From: Candidatus Omnitrophota bacterium
Lineage (GTDB): Bacteria; Omnitrophota; JACPQZ01
Direction of reading: 5' to 3'
Assembly (NCBI GenBank): GCA_016190205.1
Contig: JACPQZ010000005.1
Coordinates: 1-9,661 of the forward strand
Length of the DNA stretch: 9,661 nucleotides
Shown: positions 1-6,341 of the stretch, in pieces
How positions within the stretch are numbered: the first letter of the stretch is position 1
Layout of the letters: each line of letters starts with the position of its first letter
Notes under the pieces: generated by a model
Databases searched by the model: none
Told to the model about the DNA's origin: nothing
What the model saw: the letters and a program-made list of their open reading frames with translations, nothing else
Position numbers and translations under genes: made by a program

Positions 1-361
1 TCACGAAGTTTCTGATTTCCTGAGGGGTGACGGGCTTGGCCATGAAGGGAAAGCCCCTGATGACGCGCCCCTCCGGACCGGTCTCGTCCCTGGAGACCAT
101 CGAGGTCAAAAAGGCGACCGGGACCCGGGCGGTCTTCTCGTCTTCCTGAAGGGTCCTGGCCACCGCGGGGCCGTCCATATGCGGCATCATGACATCTAGC
201 AGAATGGCATGAGGCCGGTACTCCTGCGCCACGGGCACGACAAAGGCCCCCCTTTTCTCAATGCGCACCTCAAACTCACCCGTCTGTTCCAGCGAGACCT
301 GAATGAGCTTCGCAAAGGTTACATCATCGTCCACTACCAGGATTTTCTTCTTGTCAGCCAT
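1..361 (-). CDS. Single-domain response regulator (receiver domain), 3' end cut by window edge
   Basis: This is a CheY-like phosphoreceiver protein that would be phosphorylated by a partner histidine kinase, which is not in this window. The 120 visible residues begin MADKKKILVVDDD. They carry the acidic pair D11/D12, the phospho-acceptor D56 (in LLDVMMP), the switch threonine T86 (in FLTS) and the conserved K109 (in MAKP), so all the catalytic positions of the family are intact. Only the last receiver helix has begun (PQEIRNF) when the window ends, so I cannot tell whether an output domain follows. The ATG at 359-361 follows a GAGGGG purine stretch and sits about 20 nt downstream of a good predicted promoter. 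It therefore appears to be transcribed separately from uvrC, 81 bp upstream. The family call is secure; the regulated process is unknown. Confidence 0.93.
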   Translation of the reverse strand, partial: MADKKKILVVDDDVTFAKLIQVSLEQTGEFEVRIEKRGAFVVPVAQEYRPHAILLDVMMPHMDGPAVARTLQEDEKTARVPVAFLTSMVSRDETGPEGRVIRGFPFMAKPVTPQEIRNFV

Positions 362-387
362 GACTCTTACCCCTCACATTGCCCCCC

Positions 388-416
388 ATTCTAAGCTCAT
401 CTTAAGACGCATTCAA
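388..416 (-). promoter_or_regulatory. Predicted sigma-70-type promoter of the response regulator gene
   Basis: Read on the minus strand, TTGAAT (411-416) is followed by a 17-bp spacer and TAGAAT (388-393). These match TTGACA at 4 of 6 and TATAAT at 5 of 6 positions at the optimal spacing. The expected transcription start near 381 would give a leader of about 20 nt that still contains the ribosome-binding site. No terminator hairpin is visible between uvrC and this promoter, so uvrC readthrough may also contribute. Confidence 0.6.
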
Positions 417-442
417 GTACCAAAGGCTGGGATCTGTTGCCC

Positions 443-1849
443 TCATCCCGTACGGAGCATCTCCAAGATGGTTTCTGCGAGCCTGGCGCTGACCCCCTCC
501 ACCCCAGCCAGCTCGCCCGGCGAGGCGCGCTGGATGGCTTGAACGTCCCCGAAGCGCTGCATGAGCCTCTTTTTGATGGCGGGGCCGACGCCCCGGATAT
601 CATCCAGCCGAGACGCAACCATGGCTTTCGCGCGCAGATTCTTGTGGTAGGACACGGCGAAGCGGTGCGCCTCGTCGCGCACCTGCTGAAGCAGACGCAG
701 GGCCCGCGAGCGGCGCGGGAGCCTCAAAGGCTGGGAAAGATTCCAGCGGTAAATCTCTTCTTCCTCTTTGGCCAGACTGATGGCTGGGATCTTCTCCCGG
801 TGCCGCTCCGCCAAAACCTTCCGGGCCGCGTTTAAGTGTCCCAATCCGCCGTCAATGAGTATGAGATCGGGAAAGGGGTCGGCGCCCCCATGCGTCTCCA
901 GACTACGCCCCACGATCTCCTGGATCATGGCATAATCATCTATCCCCGCGACTGTTCTAACCCTAAATCTCCGGTACTGATCTTTTTCGGCGAGCCCATC
1001 CAAAAAGGAGACGCGCGACCCGACTGCGGCCCTCCCCTGAATATTGGATATATCGAACCCGTGGATCCGGTGCGGGATCTCGGCGAGCCCCAAATGGAGG
1101 CGCAGCTCTTCCAGGGCTGAACCCAAATCCAGCATGCGGGTCTGGCCCAGCATGTCTTCCAGGGCGCGCAGGCGGTCCCGCAGGCGGGAGGCCTCTTCAA
1201 ACTCAAGGCGCGAGGCCATAAGGCGCATGCGCGCCTCGAGCTCGCGCATGACCTCCCGGCTCTCGCCCCGCAAAAAAAGGTCCAGCTCCTTGACGATGCG
1301 CCGGTGGACCTCGCGCGCCCCGGCAAATTCACAGGGGCCGACGCATTGCTTAAGATGGTATTCGAGGCACACCGTTTTAGGCAAGGTCCGGCATGACCGG
1401 ATGGGAAAGATTCGTTTGAGGTAGCTCACCGCCTGCCTCAAGGTCTTCACGTCGGTATAGGGACCGTAATAAAAGGCCTTCCGGTCGCTTCGATTTCGGG
1501 TAATGACGAGCCGCGGAAATTCCTCCCCCATCGTGAGCTTGAGCATGGGATAGCTCTTATCGTCCTTGAGCTCCACGTTGTAAGGAGGCTTTAAATCACG
1601 GATGAAATTGGCTTCGAGAAGAAGGGCCTCGATCTCGGAGCGGGTGACGAGGTAAGCGATGCGCCTGATGCGCTGGACGAGACTGCGGGTGCGGGGATGC
1701 GCGAGGCGGCCCGCAAAATAAGAGGCGACGCGCTTGCGCAGGCTGGCGGCCTTACCGACGTAAAGGACCGCGCCTCCTTCGCCCTTCATAAAATAGACTC
1801 CGGGTCCTTCAGGGAGCCCTCGCGCCTTTTCCCGCTCCACTTCATGCAC
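443..1849 (-). CDS. uvrC: UvrC, excinuclease ABC subunit C, compact form
   Basis: UvrC makes the 3' and 5' incisions in UvrAB-directed nucleotide excision repair. The 468-residue product has an N-terminal GIY-YIG nuclease (GVYF at 17-20, LYVG at 29-32). Four cysteines (C153, C161, C169, C173) match the family's Fe-S cluster pattern. A UVR/UvrB-binding helix pair lies at about 198-233 (LEFEEASRLRDRLRALE). The RNase H-like nuclease has D266 (FDIS), D333 (LIDGG) and H395 (RDEAH), and a C-terminal helix-hairpin-helix pair covers about 412-468 (IRGVGPAIKKRL). Typical UvrC is about 560-610 residues; the missing length lies between the UVR helices and FDIS. The frame is continuous with no sign of a frameshift. 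The start is GTG at 1847-1849, 10 nt after AAGGGG and overlapping the end of murJ by 8 bp, so the two are probably co-transcribed and translationally coupled. Confidence 0.96.
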   Translation of the reverse strand: MHEVEREKARGLPEGPGVYFMKGEGGAVLYVGKAASLRKRVASYFAGRLAHPRTRSLVQRIRRIAYLVTRSEIEALLLEANFIRDLKPPYNVELKDDKSYPMLKLTMGEEFPRLVITRNRSDRKAFYYGPYTDVKTLRQAVSYLKRIFPIRSCRTLPKTVCLEYHLKQCVGPCEFAGAREVHRRIVKELDLFLRGESREVMRELEARMRLMASRLEFEEASRLRDRLRALEDMLGQTRMLDLGSALEELRLHLGLAEIPHRIHGFDISNIQGRAAVGSRVSFLDGLAEKDQYRRFRVRTVAGIDDYAMIQEIVGRSLETHGGADPFPDLILIDGGLGHLNAARKVLAERHREKIPAISLAKEEEEIYRWNLSQPLRLPRRSRALRLLQQVRDEAHRFAVSYHKNLRAKAMVASRLDDIRGVGPAIKKRLMQRFGDVQAIQRASPGELAGVEGVSARLAETILEMLRTG

Positions 1850-3413
1850 AGCGGCTTCGCCCCTTAACCTTAGCCAAAGTTTGCTTCAAGACGACCTCCA
1901 TTTCACTCATGCGCAGCAAGAGACAAACACCCACATAGGCCAGGACGCCCGCGGCAATAGGGCCCAGCACGGCCGCGGCCTTGAGGGCAAGACCGGTCAG
2001 GGGTGCGGTCTGGATGACCCAGGCATGCAGAACAAGGGCCACGGCCCCCATAATTGAGGAGGCGAAAAGCGCCTTCACAGCCGTCAGCAGCACTTTCCTC
2101 CCCCCCAGGTTTCCAATCTTGCGGCGCAGGAATAAAAACAAAAGGCTGTATTCCATAAAACCTGATATGGAAGTCGCCAGGGCAAGCCCGGCCTCACGCA
2201 AGAATTGCATGAGGATGAGATTCAGGATCAAGTTTACGATGACCGCGGCGATGACAATGCGGACGGGGGTACGCGTGTCCTTGAGCGCATAAAAACACGG
2301 GGCGAGTATCTTCCCGCCGGAATAGGCCACGAGGCCCAGACAGTAGAACATGAGCGTCGAGGCGGCCCTCGCCGTGGACACGGAGTCAAAGGCGTTGCGC
2401 TCGAAAAGAAGCTGGACAATGGGGTGAGCCAATACGATGAGCCCGACGGAGGCGGGGATCATAATGATAAAAATAGTCCGCAGCGAGAATGAAAGGGTCT
2501 CCTTAAGCTTATCCATCTCGGCCGCCGCGGTCTGCCCCGAGAAGGTGGGAAGAACCACCGTGCCCATGGCAATGGCAAAAAGACCCAGGGGAAACTGCAT
2601 GAGCCGACCCCCGTACCAGAGGCTCGAGACCGCCCCCTCCCCTAAGGTATATCCGAGGGCAAGGTCAATAGTGACATTCAGGCGATGGAGCATGACCCCG
2701 GCCGCGGCGGGCCCCATGAGGGCCAGTATCTTCCGCACGCCCGGGTGGTCCACCGCCGGGCGGTATCTCCAGCCTTTCTTTCGCAGCGAAAAACACTGCA
2801 TGGCCAGCTGCGCCACACCAGCTGCCAAGAGCCCGTACGCCAGGCCATAAATCTTATCTCCCAGCCCCGGCCCCATAAAAGGACAGATGAGATACAGGGA
2901 AGCCATCCAGACGAAATTAAGCAGGATGGGACTCGCCGCCGGGATCCCAAACCCCCCGAGCGACTGCGAGGCCGCTATTGCGAGGGCCGTCAGATTCACC
3001 AGGATGAGGTAGGGCAAAAGAAGCCGCGTGAGGGACAAGGTGAGCGCGAGTTTAGGGTTCGCCCCCACTGCATCCTCAACCAGCAAAAGGACTCCGACCG
3101 CCGCCAGGACGATGACCGCGGTCACAAGGAAAAGGATAGTGAGCACCCTGTTGGTAAGCTGCCAGGCCCCGTCACGGCCTTCCCTTTTAAGGGTATCGGC
3201 AAAGATAGGTATAAAAGAACTGGACAACGCGCCTTCCCCCAAGAGGCCGCGAAAGAGATTGGGAATCATAAAACTAATGAGGAAGGCGTCCCAAACAAAC
3301 GTGGTTCCGAAAAGGCTTGCGCTCGCGATGTCCCGGATGAGCCCGAGGCACCTGGAGAGAAGGGTAAAAAAACTGATAATGCCGAAGGATCTTAATACGG
3401 AACGGGTTGACAA
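1842..3413 (-). CDS. murJ: MurJ (MviN), lipid II flippase
   Basis: MurJ is an inner-membrane MOP-superfamily transporter that flips the peptidoglycan precursor lipid II to the periplasmic face. The 523-residue product is hydrophobic throughout and of normal length for the 14-helix family. The N-terminal signature is clear: SRCLGLIRD at 20-28, VWDAF at 40-44 and IPNLFRGLLGEGA at 50-62. R21, R27, D42 and R55 correspond, with an offset of three, to E. coli R18, R24, D39 and R52, which are needed for flipping. The start is an unusual TTG (3411-3413). It is supported by a strong Shine-Dalgarno AGGAAGG five bases upstream, by a stop codon nine codons further up with no other start between, and by the absence of any early ATG or GTG. 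It is divergent from rpsT and overlaps uvrC by 8 bp. This adjacency to rpsT recurs in other bacteria, as far as I recall. Confidence 0.96.
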   Translation of the reverse strand: MSTRSVLRSFGIISFFTLLSRCLGLIRDIASASLFGTTFVWDAFLISFMIPNLFRGLLGEGALSSSFIPIFADTLKREGRDGAWQLTNRVLTILFLVTAVIVLAAVGVLLLVEDAVGANPKLALTLSLTRLLLPYLILVNLTALAIAASQSLGGFGIPAASPILLNFVWMASLYLICPFMGPGLGDKIYGLAYGLLAAGVAQLAMQCFSLRKKGWRYRPAVDHPGVRKILALMGPAAAGVMLHRLNVTIDLALGYTLGEGAVSSLWYGGRLMQFPLGLFAIAMGTVVLPTFSGQTAAAEMDKLKETLSFSLRTIFIIMIPASVGLIVLAHPIVQLLFERNAFDSVSTARAASTLMFYCLGLVAYSGGKILAPCFYALKDTRTPVRIVIAAVIVNLILNLILMQFLREAGLALATSISGFMEYSLLFLFLRRKIGNLGGRKVLLTAVKALFASSIMGAVALVLHAWVIQTAPLTGLALKAAAVLGPIAAGVLAYVGVCLLLRMSEMEVVLKQTLAKVKGRSRCA

Positions 3414-3435
3414 GACGGCCTTCCTATGATGTACT
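3407..3435 (+). promoter_or_regulatory. Predicted sigma-70-type promoter of rpsT
   Basis: A perfect TTGACA (3407-3412) is followed by a 17-bp spacer and TGTACT (3430-3435), a 4-of-6 match to TATAAT. A start near 3442 would give a leader of about 22 nt containing the AAGGAG site. TATGAT at 3425-3430 looks better as a hexamer but is only 12 bp from the -35 box, so it is less likely to be used. The -35 box overlaps the murJ start codon on the other strand. Confidence 0.6.
3419..3425 (-). promoter_or_regulatory. Ribosome-binding site that fixes the TTG start of murJ
   Basis: On the minus strand AGGAAGG lies five bases before the TTG at 3411-3413. It is one of the strongest Shine-Dalgarno matches in the window and is the main reason to accept the non-ATG start. 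The same bases form the spacer of the opposing rpsT promoter. Confidence 0.75.
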
Positions 3436-3463
3436 ATTCATCCCTAAACGCCAAGGAGCCTGC

Positions 3464-3739
3464 ATGCCCATATTGCGAAGCGGATACAAGACGGTGCGAC
3501 AGGACAAAAAAAGACGCCTGCGCAATCAGGCGGTCGCGACAGAGCTCAAGCACCTTTCCGACAAAATCGAAAAACTGCTGAACGAGAAAAAGGCAAGCGA
3601 CGCCGAGTCGAAAATCCAGCTCCTCTCGCGCCTCCTGGACCGCGCGGCGGTCAAGGGGATCATCCCCAAGAGCAGGGCGTCGCGCAAAAAATCCCGCCTT
3701 AAAGTTCGCCTAAACCGGCTCCAATCCGCAAAGGCATAA
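3464..3739 (+). CDS. rpsT: 30S ribosomal protein S20
   Basis: S20 is a primary 16S rRNA-binding protein of the small subunit. The 91-residue product is of normal family length and very rich in Lys and Arg. It has the typical S20 pattern of a basic N-terminus (KTVRQDKKRRLRNQAV), a long helical middle with LLSRLLDRAAVKGIIPKSRA, and a basic tail KKSRLKVRLNRLQ. The frame is open upstream, but the ATG at 3464 is chosen because AAGGAG (3453-3458) lies five bases before it and the S20 similarity begins there. It is the only plus-strand gene here. It diverges from murJ and its last 30 bp overlap the 3' end of holA tail to tail. Some bacteria autoregulate S20, but no leader structure is visible in the short 5' region. 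Confidence 0.96.
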   Translation: MPILRSGYKTVRQDKKRRLRNQAVATELKHLSDKIEKLLNEKKASDAESKIQLLSRLLDRAAVKGIIPKSRASRKKSRLKVRLNRLQSAKA

Positions 3740-4780
3740 GACCAAAACCTCGAGTGCGGTTCTTTCCTTCATACCGGTCGACTTAAGTTTAAGGTCGGCC
3801 TCGAGCACCCACTTCAGATCCCGCATAAGCTCCTTCTGCGAAAAAAGCCTAGCCTGGCGGATGAGCGCCTCCGCGGCAAAGTCAGGGGTCCCCAAAGCTG
3901 CGGCCAGCTCTTGAGGCGACCGCCCACTGCTTAAAAACGCGCGCGCGGTCGCAAGCTGCTTGAGCTGCCAAAAGATGCGGCCAATGATCTCCGGGGCGCG
4001 CCTGCCTTTGAGCAAAAGTTCGTGCACGAAACGCAGGGCTCCGGCACTGTCTTTTTTGGAAAAGGCATTCGTGAGTTCATAGGGACTGCCTTCGCGGACC
4101 ACGGGGATGAGGCGGTCCACGGCGTCGGTGTCTTGTTTCCCGGCGCCTTGGGTATAGAGCTGAATCCGCTCCATGGCCATCACGATTTCTCCCATGTTCC
4201 CGGTCAGGCGGTCCGCCAGAAGCGCCACGAGATCTGGAAGGGGCTCGAGTCCCCGGGCCCTTAATCCGGTTTGAATCCATGCCGTGAGCCTGGGGCCGGC
4301 AAGAGACTCGCACCAGACGACCACACCGGCCTCTCCCGCGAAACGGACGAGCGCGTGGTCCTTCCGCAGGGACTCGGCCTCCAAAAGAAGGTGATTCGCC
4401 GGGAGGGTGCCGGCCCAGCCTGCCCGCAGCGCTTCGATCCCCTCTGACTTGAGCCGCTCGCAGCCGCTTACCCACACGAGCCGCCCCTTGGCCTCAACAG
4501 GCAGGGTCTTGAGCTCTTCGAGCGCGCGGTCCAGGGAATCCTCGTGAGCGGAAAGGCGTGTCTCGTTCATGACCCGGGCGGCGGAAGGCAGCGCCTGATC
4601 ACGCAGGCGTTCGATATGGGTCCTTCTTAAGTAGGCTTCCGGGCCGCATATCAAGGTAATGCGTGCGCGGCCGTGGATCGTGGATCGTGAATCGTGAATC
4701 GTGAGCCGCTTCCCGCTTCCCGCTTCCCGCTTCCCGAGACCTGGGACCTGGGACCTGGGACCTGGGACATCTTTATTCAT
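3710..4780 (-). CDS. holA: DNA polymerase III delta subunit (clamp-loader wrench)
   Basis: Delta opens the beta sliding clamp within the clamp loader. The 356-residue product aligns in layout with HolA (E. coli about 343 residues). It has an AAA+-like N-domain starting at LICGPEAYLRRTHIERL (43-59), a mid-region containing GNMGEIVMAMERIQLY, and a C-terminal collar region with IGRIFWQLKQLATARAFL and a helix-rich end. As is normal for delta, no Walker A motif is seen. I chose ATG 4778-4780, which shares one base with the lptE stop (TGATG) and suggests coupling; a TTG and a GTG sit just upstream. Residues about 4-36 come from a heptamer tandem array and give a period-7 peptide (VPG, GKR and TIH recurring) unlike any delta domain. 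A TTG at codon 43 is a possible alternative start that would exclude it. lptE-holA adjacency also occurs in E. coli. The 3' end overlaps rpsT by 30 bp. Confidence 0.9.
   Translation of the reverse strand: MNKDVPGPRSQVPGLGKREAGSGKRLTIHDSRSTIHGRARITLICGPEAYLRRTHIERLRDQALPSAARVMNETRLSAHEDSLDRALEELKTLPVEAKGRLVWVSGCERLKSEGIEALRAGWAGTLPANHLLLEAESLRKDHALVRFAGEAGVVVWCESLAGPRLTAWIQTGLRARGLEPLPDLVALLADRLTGNMGEIVMAMERIQLYTQGAGKQDTDAVDRLIPVVREGSPYELTNAFSKKDSAGALRFVHELLLKGRRAPEIIGRIFWQLKQLATARAFLSSGRSPQELAAALGTPDFAAEALIRQARLFSQKELMRDLKWVLEADLKLKSTGMKERTALEVLVLCLCGLEPV
4673..4770. repeat. Composite heptamer tandem array of 14 units in one register
   Basis: Starting at 4673, 98 bp read as 14 consecutive 7-mers, each beginning with G on the plus strand. 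The series is GTGGATC twice, GTGAATC twice and a degenerate GTGAGCC, then GCTTCCC four times. It continues with a degenerate GAGACCT, then GGGACCT three times, and ends with GGGACAT. Three sequence families are thus joined without a phase break. It lies in the first codons of holA immediately after lptE. Comparable short heptamer repeats (STRR) are known from cyanobacteria; a relationship is only by analogy. No other copy is present in the window. Confidence 0.93.
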
Positions 4781-5304
4781 CACCAATTCTCTATGGTGCG
4801 GTCGACGATATTCTTGGCCAGATCATCCATGGCTTCGATGAGGGCGGCGCCCTCCGTCTTGAGCCGTGAACCTGTCGTATCGTAAAGGGTGTCCCCCGCA
4901 AAGCTGCTCTCTTGAAAGATGACCTCGCCGTTCCTCTGATCTGTCAGCTTCATATTTACGAGCAGGGTCAGGCGGTACTGCTCCACGTCTTCGTCGTTTA
5001 TGGCATACCGGAGCGGCTCCTTCAAGTAGTCGACGAGCGTACCCTCGAGAACAGCGTCGGCGTTCTCCCGGTGCGCGATCCTGAGACTACCGTCAAAGAT
5101 ATAACGGTTGATGATTTTATTGGTGACATCCAGCTCCACCCCCGGCTGGAGCTGATAGGACTGGGAGGTTTCCGGGGAGATCCCGTTCTTGAAGCCTTCC
5201 ACGTAAATCGTCCTGATATTATTGGGGAGGACGGCGCCTGTGGTATAGCCGCACCCGCACACACCTAAGATAAGGGCGACCAGAATCCGCGACTTAGGGT
5301 TCAC
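4780..5304 (-). CDS. lptE: LptE-like outer-membrane LPS-assembly lipoprotein
   Basis: LptE plugs the LptD barrel and helps insert lipopolysaccharide into the outer leaflet. The 174-residue product has a short basic N-terminus, a hydrophobic segment (ILVALILG) and a plausible lipobox VCGC giving a lipidated C18 followed by GY, as in many LptE proteins (GCGY/GCGF). The family pattern follows: IRTIYVEGFKN, ELDVTNKIINRYIFDGSLRI, ADAVLEGTLVDYLKEPLRY, YRLTLLVNMKLTDQRNGEVIF and a C-terminal helix ALIEAMDDLAKNIVDRTI. The start is GTG 5302-5304, overlapping the upstream stop in a 4-nt GTGA junction. The longer open frame back to 5370 would bury the signal sequence and is rejected. It is coupled to holA downstream by TGATG. 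LptD is not in the window. The fold family is fairly certain; the specific LPS role is inferred from family and from the adjacent BamD-like gene. Confidence 0.87.
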   Translation of the reverse strand: MNPKSRILVALILGVCGCGYTTGAVLPNNIRTIYVEGFKNGISPETSQSYQLQPGVELDVTNKIINRYIFDGSLRIAHRENADAVLEGTLVDYLKEPLRYAINDEDVEQYRLTLLVNMKLTDQRNGEVIFQESSFAGDTLYDTTGSRLKTEGAALIEAMDDLAKNIVDRTIENW

Positions 5305-6287
5305 TGCGCACCGCCCTTTAACAAAGGCGCATCTATCTCTTTGAGCTTCTCTTCCGCCATGAGCGCCCACGTGGTCCCCGGGAATTTTTCAGACACGTTT
5401 TTATAATACACCTCTGCGCTTGAAAAATAATTCTGTTTTTCGTAAAAGGCGGCGATGTTGAACTCCTCCTCGGCCATCTTCTCATTCACCGCGAGGAGCA
5501 GCCCCTCCGCCTCCCCTTTCCATTTGGATTCCGGATACTTCTCGAGAAATCCCTCCAGCTTGTCGAGGGCCGCGCCCATGCCTGCCGCATCATGACCCGA
5601 CTGCTCCGCCAGACGGAAGGCCGCGTTCGAGATCATGAACTCCGCCTCCTCGGCCTTTTCAGAAGCCGGAAAATCCTTGACGAGCTCCTCAAACGCGCGG
5701 ATCGAAAGGGTATATTTCTCATCGTCAAAATGGATGTGCCCGATTGAGCTGAGCGCCTCTACGGCATGGGGACCATAAGGCGCGTTGGCCGACACATGCT
5801 CAAAGACTTCCAGGGCCTTTGCCCTGTCGAGGCCGGGCAGGATGGGAACGGTCACGCCCGCCACCTTTTTCTCTTCCTTCGTCAGAAAATAGTTTCCGAT
5901 ACGGAACTGCCTGTCCACGATCTCCCCGACGCGCTGGGTCTCGGGATAACGGTTCACGACCTCTTGATAAGATTGATAAGCCTCGTACTCGTCGCCCATC
6001 TCTTCCTGCGAAACCCCCTTAAAATAGAGGGCCTCCATCGCCTCTTTGGATTTCGGAAAGCGCTTGGCGACCTTGGCAAATTCCTGGGCGGCCTTCTCGA
6101 AATCCCCCTTTTGAAAAAGCTCCTGGGCCCACCGAAACTGCCCGGCGGCCGTAGCCTCGGCCGCCTCGCCGGAACGCTCAAACTTGCCCTTTTGGGAAGT
6201 CCACAGCCAGAAGGCATGCGCGGGGGCGGCCGCGGAGAGTTCAATCCAGAATAGAAGAAGGAGAGTTGCGGAAAGGCGGGACAACAT
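5301..6287 (-). CDS. bamD: BamD-like TPR protein of outer-membrane assembly, exported, no lipobox
   Basis: BamD-type proteins support BamA in folding outer-membrane beta-barrels from the periplasmic face. The 328-residue product has a signal peptide (about 1-25, hydrophobic LLLLFWI, predicted cleavage after APAHA). The mature chain begins FWLWTSQKGKF. Repeated TPR-like helix pairs follow, including WAQELFQKGDFEKAAQEFAKV, ALYFKGVSQEEMGDEYEAYQS, IGHIHFDDEKYTLSIRAFEEL and FYEKQNYFSSAEVYYKNV. Each hairpin tends to end with a proline-turn such as RFPKS, RYPET, DFPAS, KYPES or KFPGT. E. coli BamD is about 245 residues and lipidated; this one is longer and has no cysteine in the signal region. ATG 6285-6287 is preferred over an upstream TTG at 6326, which is itself the promoter -35 box. 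It is first in a bamD-lptE-holA cluster. A CpoB/YbgF-like periplasmic TPR role is an alternative. Confidence 0.83.
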   Translation of the reverse strand: MLSRLSATLLLLFWIELSAAAPAHAFWLWTSQKGKFERSGEAAEATAAGQFRWAQELFQKGDFEKAAQEFAKVAKRFPKSKEAMEALYFKGVSQEEMGDEYEAYQSYQEVVNRYPETQRVGEIVDRQFRIGNYFLTKEEKKVAGVTVPILPGLDRAKALEVFEHVSANAPYGPHAVEALSSIGHIHFDDEKYTLSIRAFEELVKDFPASEKAEEAEFMISNAAFRLAEQSGHDAAGMGAALDKLEGFLEKYPESKWKGEAEGLLLAVNEKMAEEEFNIAAFYEKQNYFSSAEVYYKNVSEKFPGTTWALMAEEKLKEIDAPLLKGGAQ

Positions 6288-6296
6288 AGCACGCAG

Positions 6297-6326
6297 ACTA
6301 TAGCACAGGCGGGCGCAAATTGTCAA
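6297..6326 (-). promoter_or_regulatory. Predicted strong promoter at the start of bamD-lptE-holA
   Basis: On the minus strand a perfect TTGACA (6321-6326) is followed by an 18-bp spacer and TATAGT (6297-6302), which matches TATAAT at 5 of 6. The base pair TG one position before the -10 box makes it an extended -10. The expected start (about 6289-6291) is only 2-4 nt before the bamD ATG at 6287. No Shine-Dalgarno precedes that ATG, consistent with a leaderless or near-leaderless mRNA. Confidence 0.6.
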
Positions 6327-6341
6327 GGAACCCTATCTCTC

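Noticed and set aside
437-835. Plus-strand open frame opposite uvrC, and similar long frames opposite murJ, holA, bamD and comEC
   Set aside because: They are antisense shadows expected in G+C-rich DNA. Their translations show no recognisable domains and they lack ribosome-binding sites, while the opposite strand encodes well-conserved proteins.
1050-1160. Frameshift or pseudogene in uvrC at the short junction
   Set aside because: The frame is uninterrupted, all motifs lie on both sides in the same frame, and conserved sequence resumes cleanly at ALEEL before FDIS.
3426-3454. Minus-strand promoter for murJ (TTGGCG, 17 bp, CATCAT)
   Set aside because: Both hexamers are only 4-of-6 matches, and the predicted start would fall within the murJ Shine-Dalgarno, removing it from the mRNA.
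3777-3800. AT-rich imperfect hairpin beyond the rpsT stop as its terminator
   Set aside because: The stem is interrupted, no T-run follows, and the sequence is inside the holA coding region.
4673-4770. Repeat array as a CRISPR or as a promoter-proximal operator array
   Set aside because: Units are 7 bp, contiguous and without spacers, and no cas genes are near. The site lies inside the bamD-lptE-holA cluster rather than at a promoter.
5305-5370. Longer LptE starting at 5370
   Set aside because: It would place 22 hydrophilic residues before the lipoprotein signal and overlap the BamD-like gene by 70 bp. The GTG in the 4-nt GTGA overlap fits much better.
6288-6326. TTG at 6326 as the start of the BamD-like protein
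   Set aside because: It coincides with the TTGACA promoter box, gives 13 extra residues before a normal signal peptide, and the ATG at 6287 starts exactly at that signal peptide.
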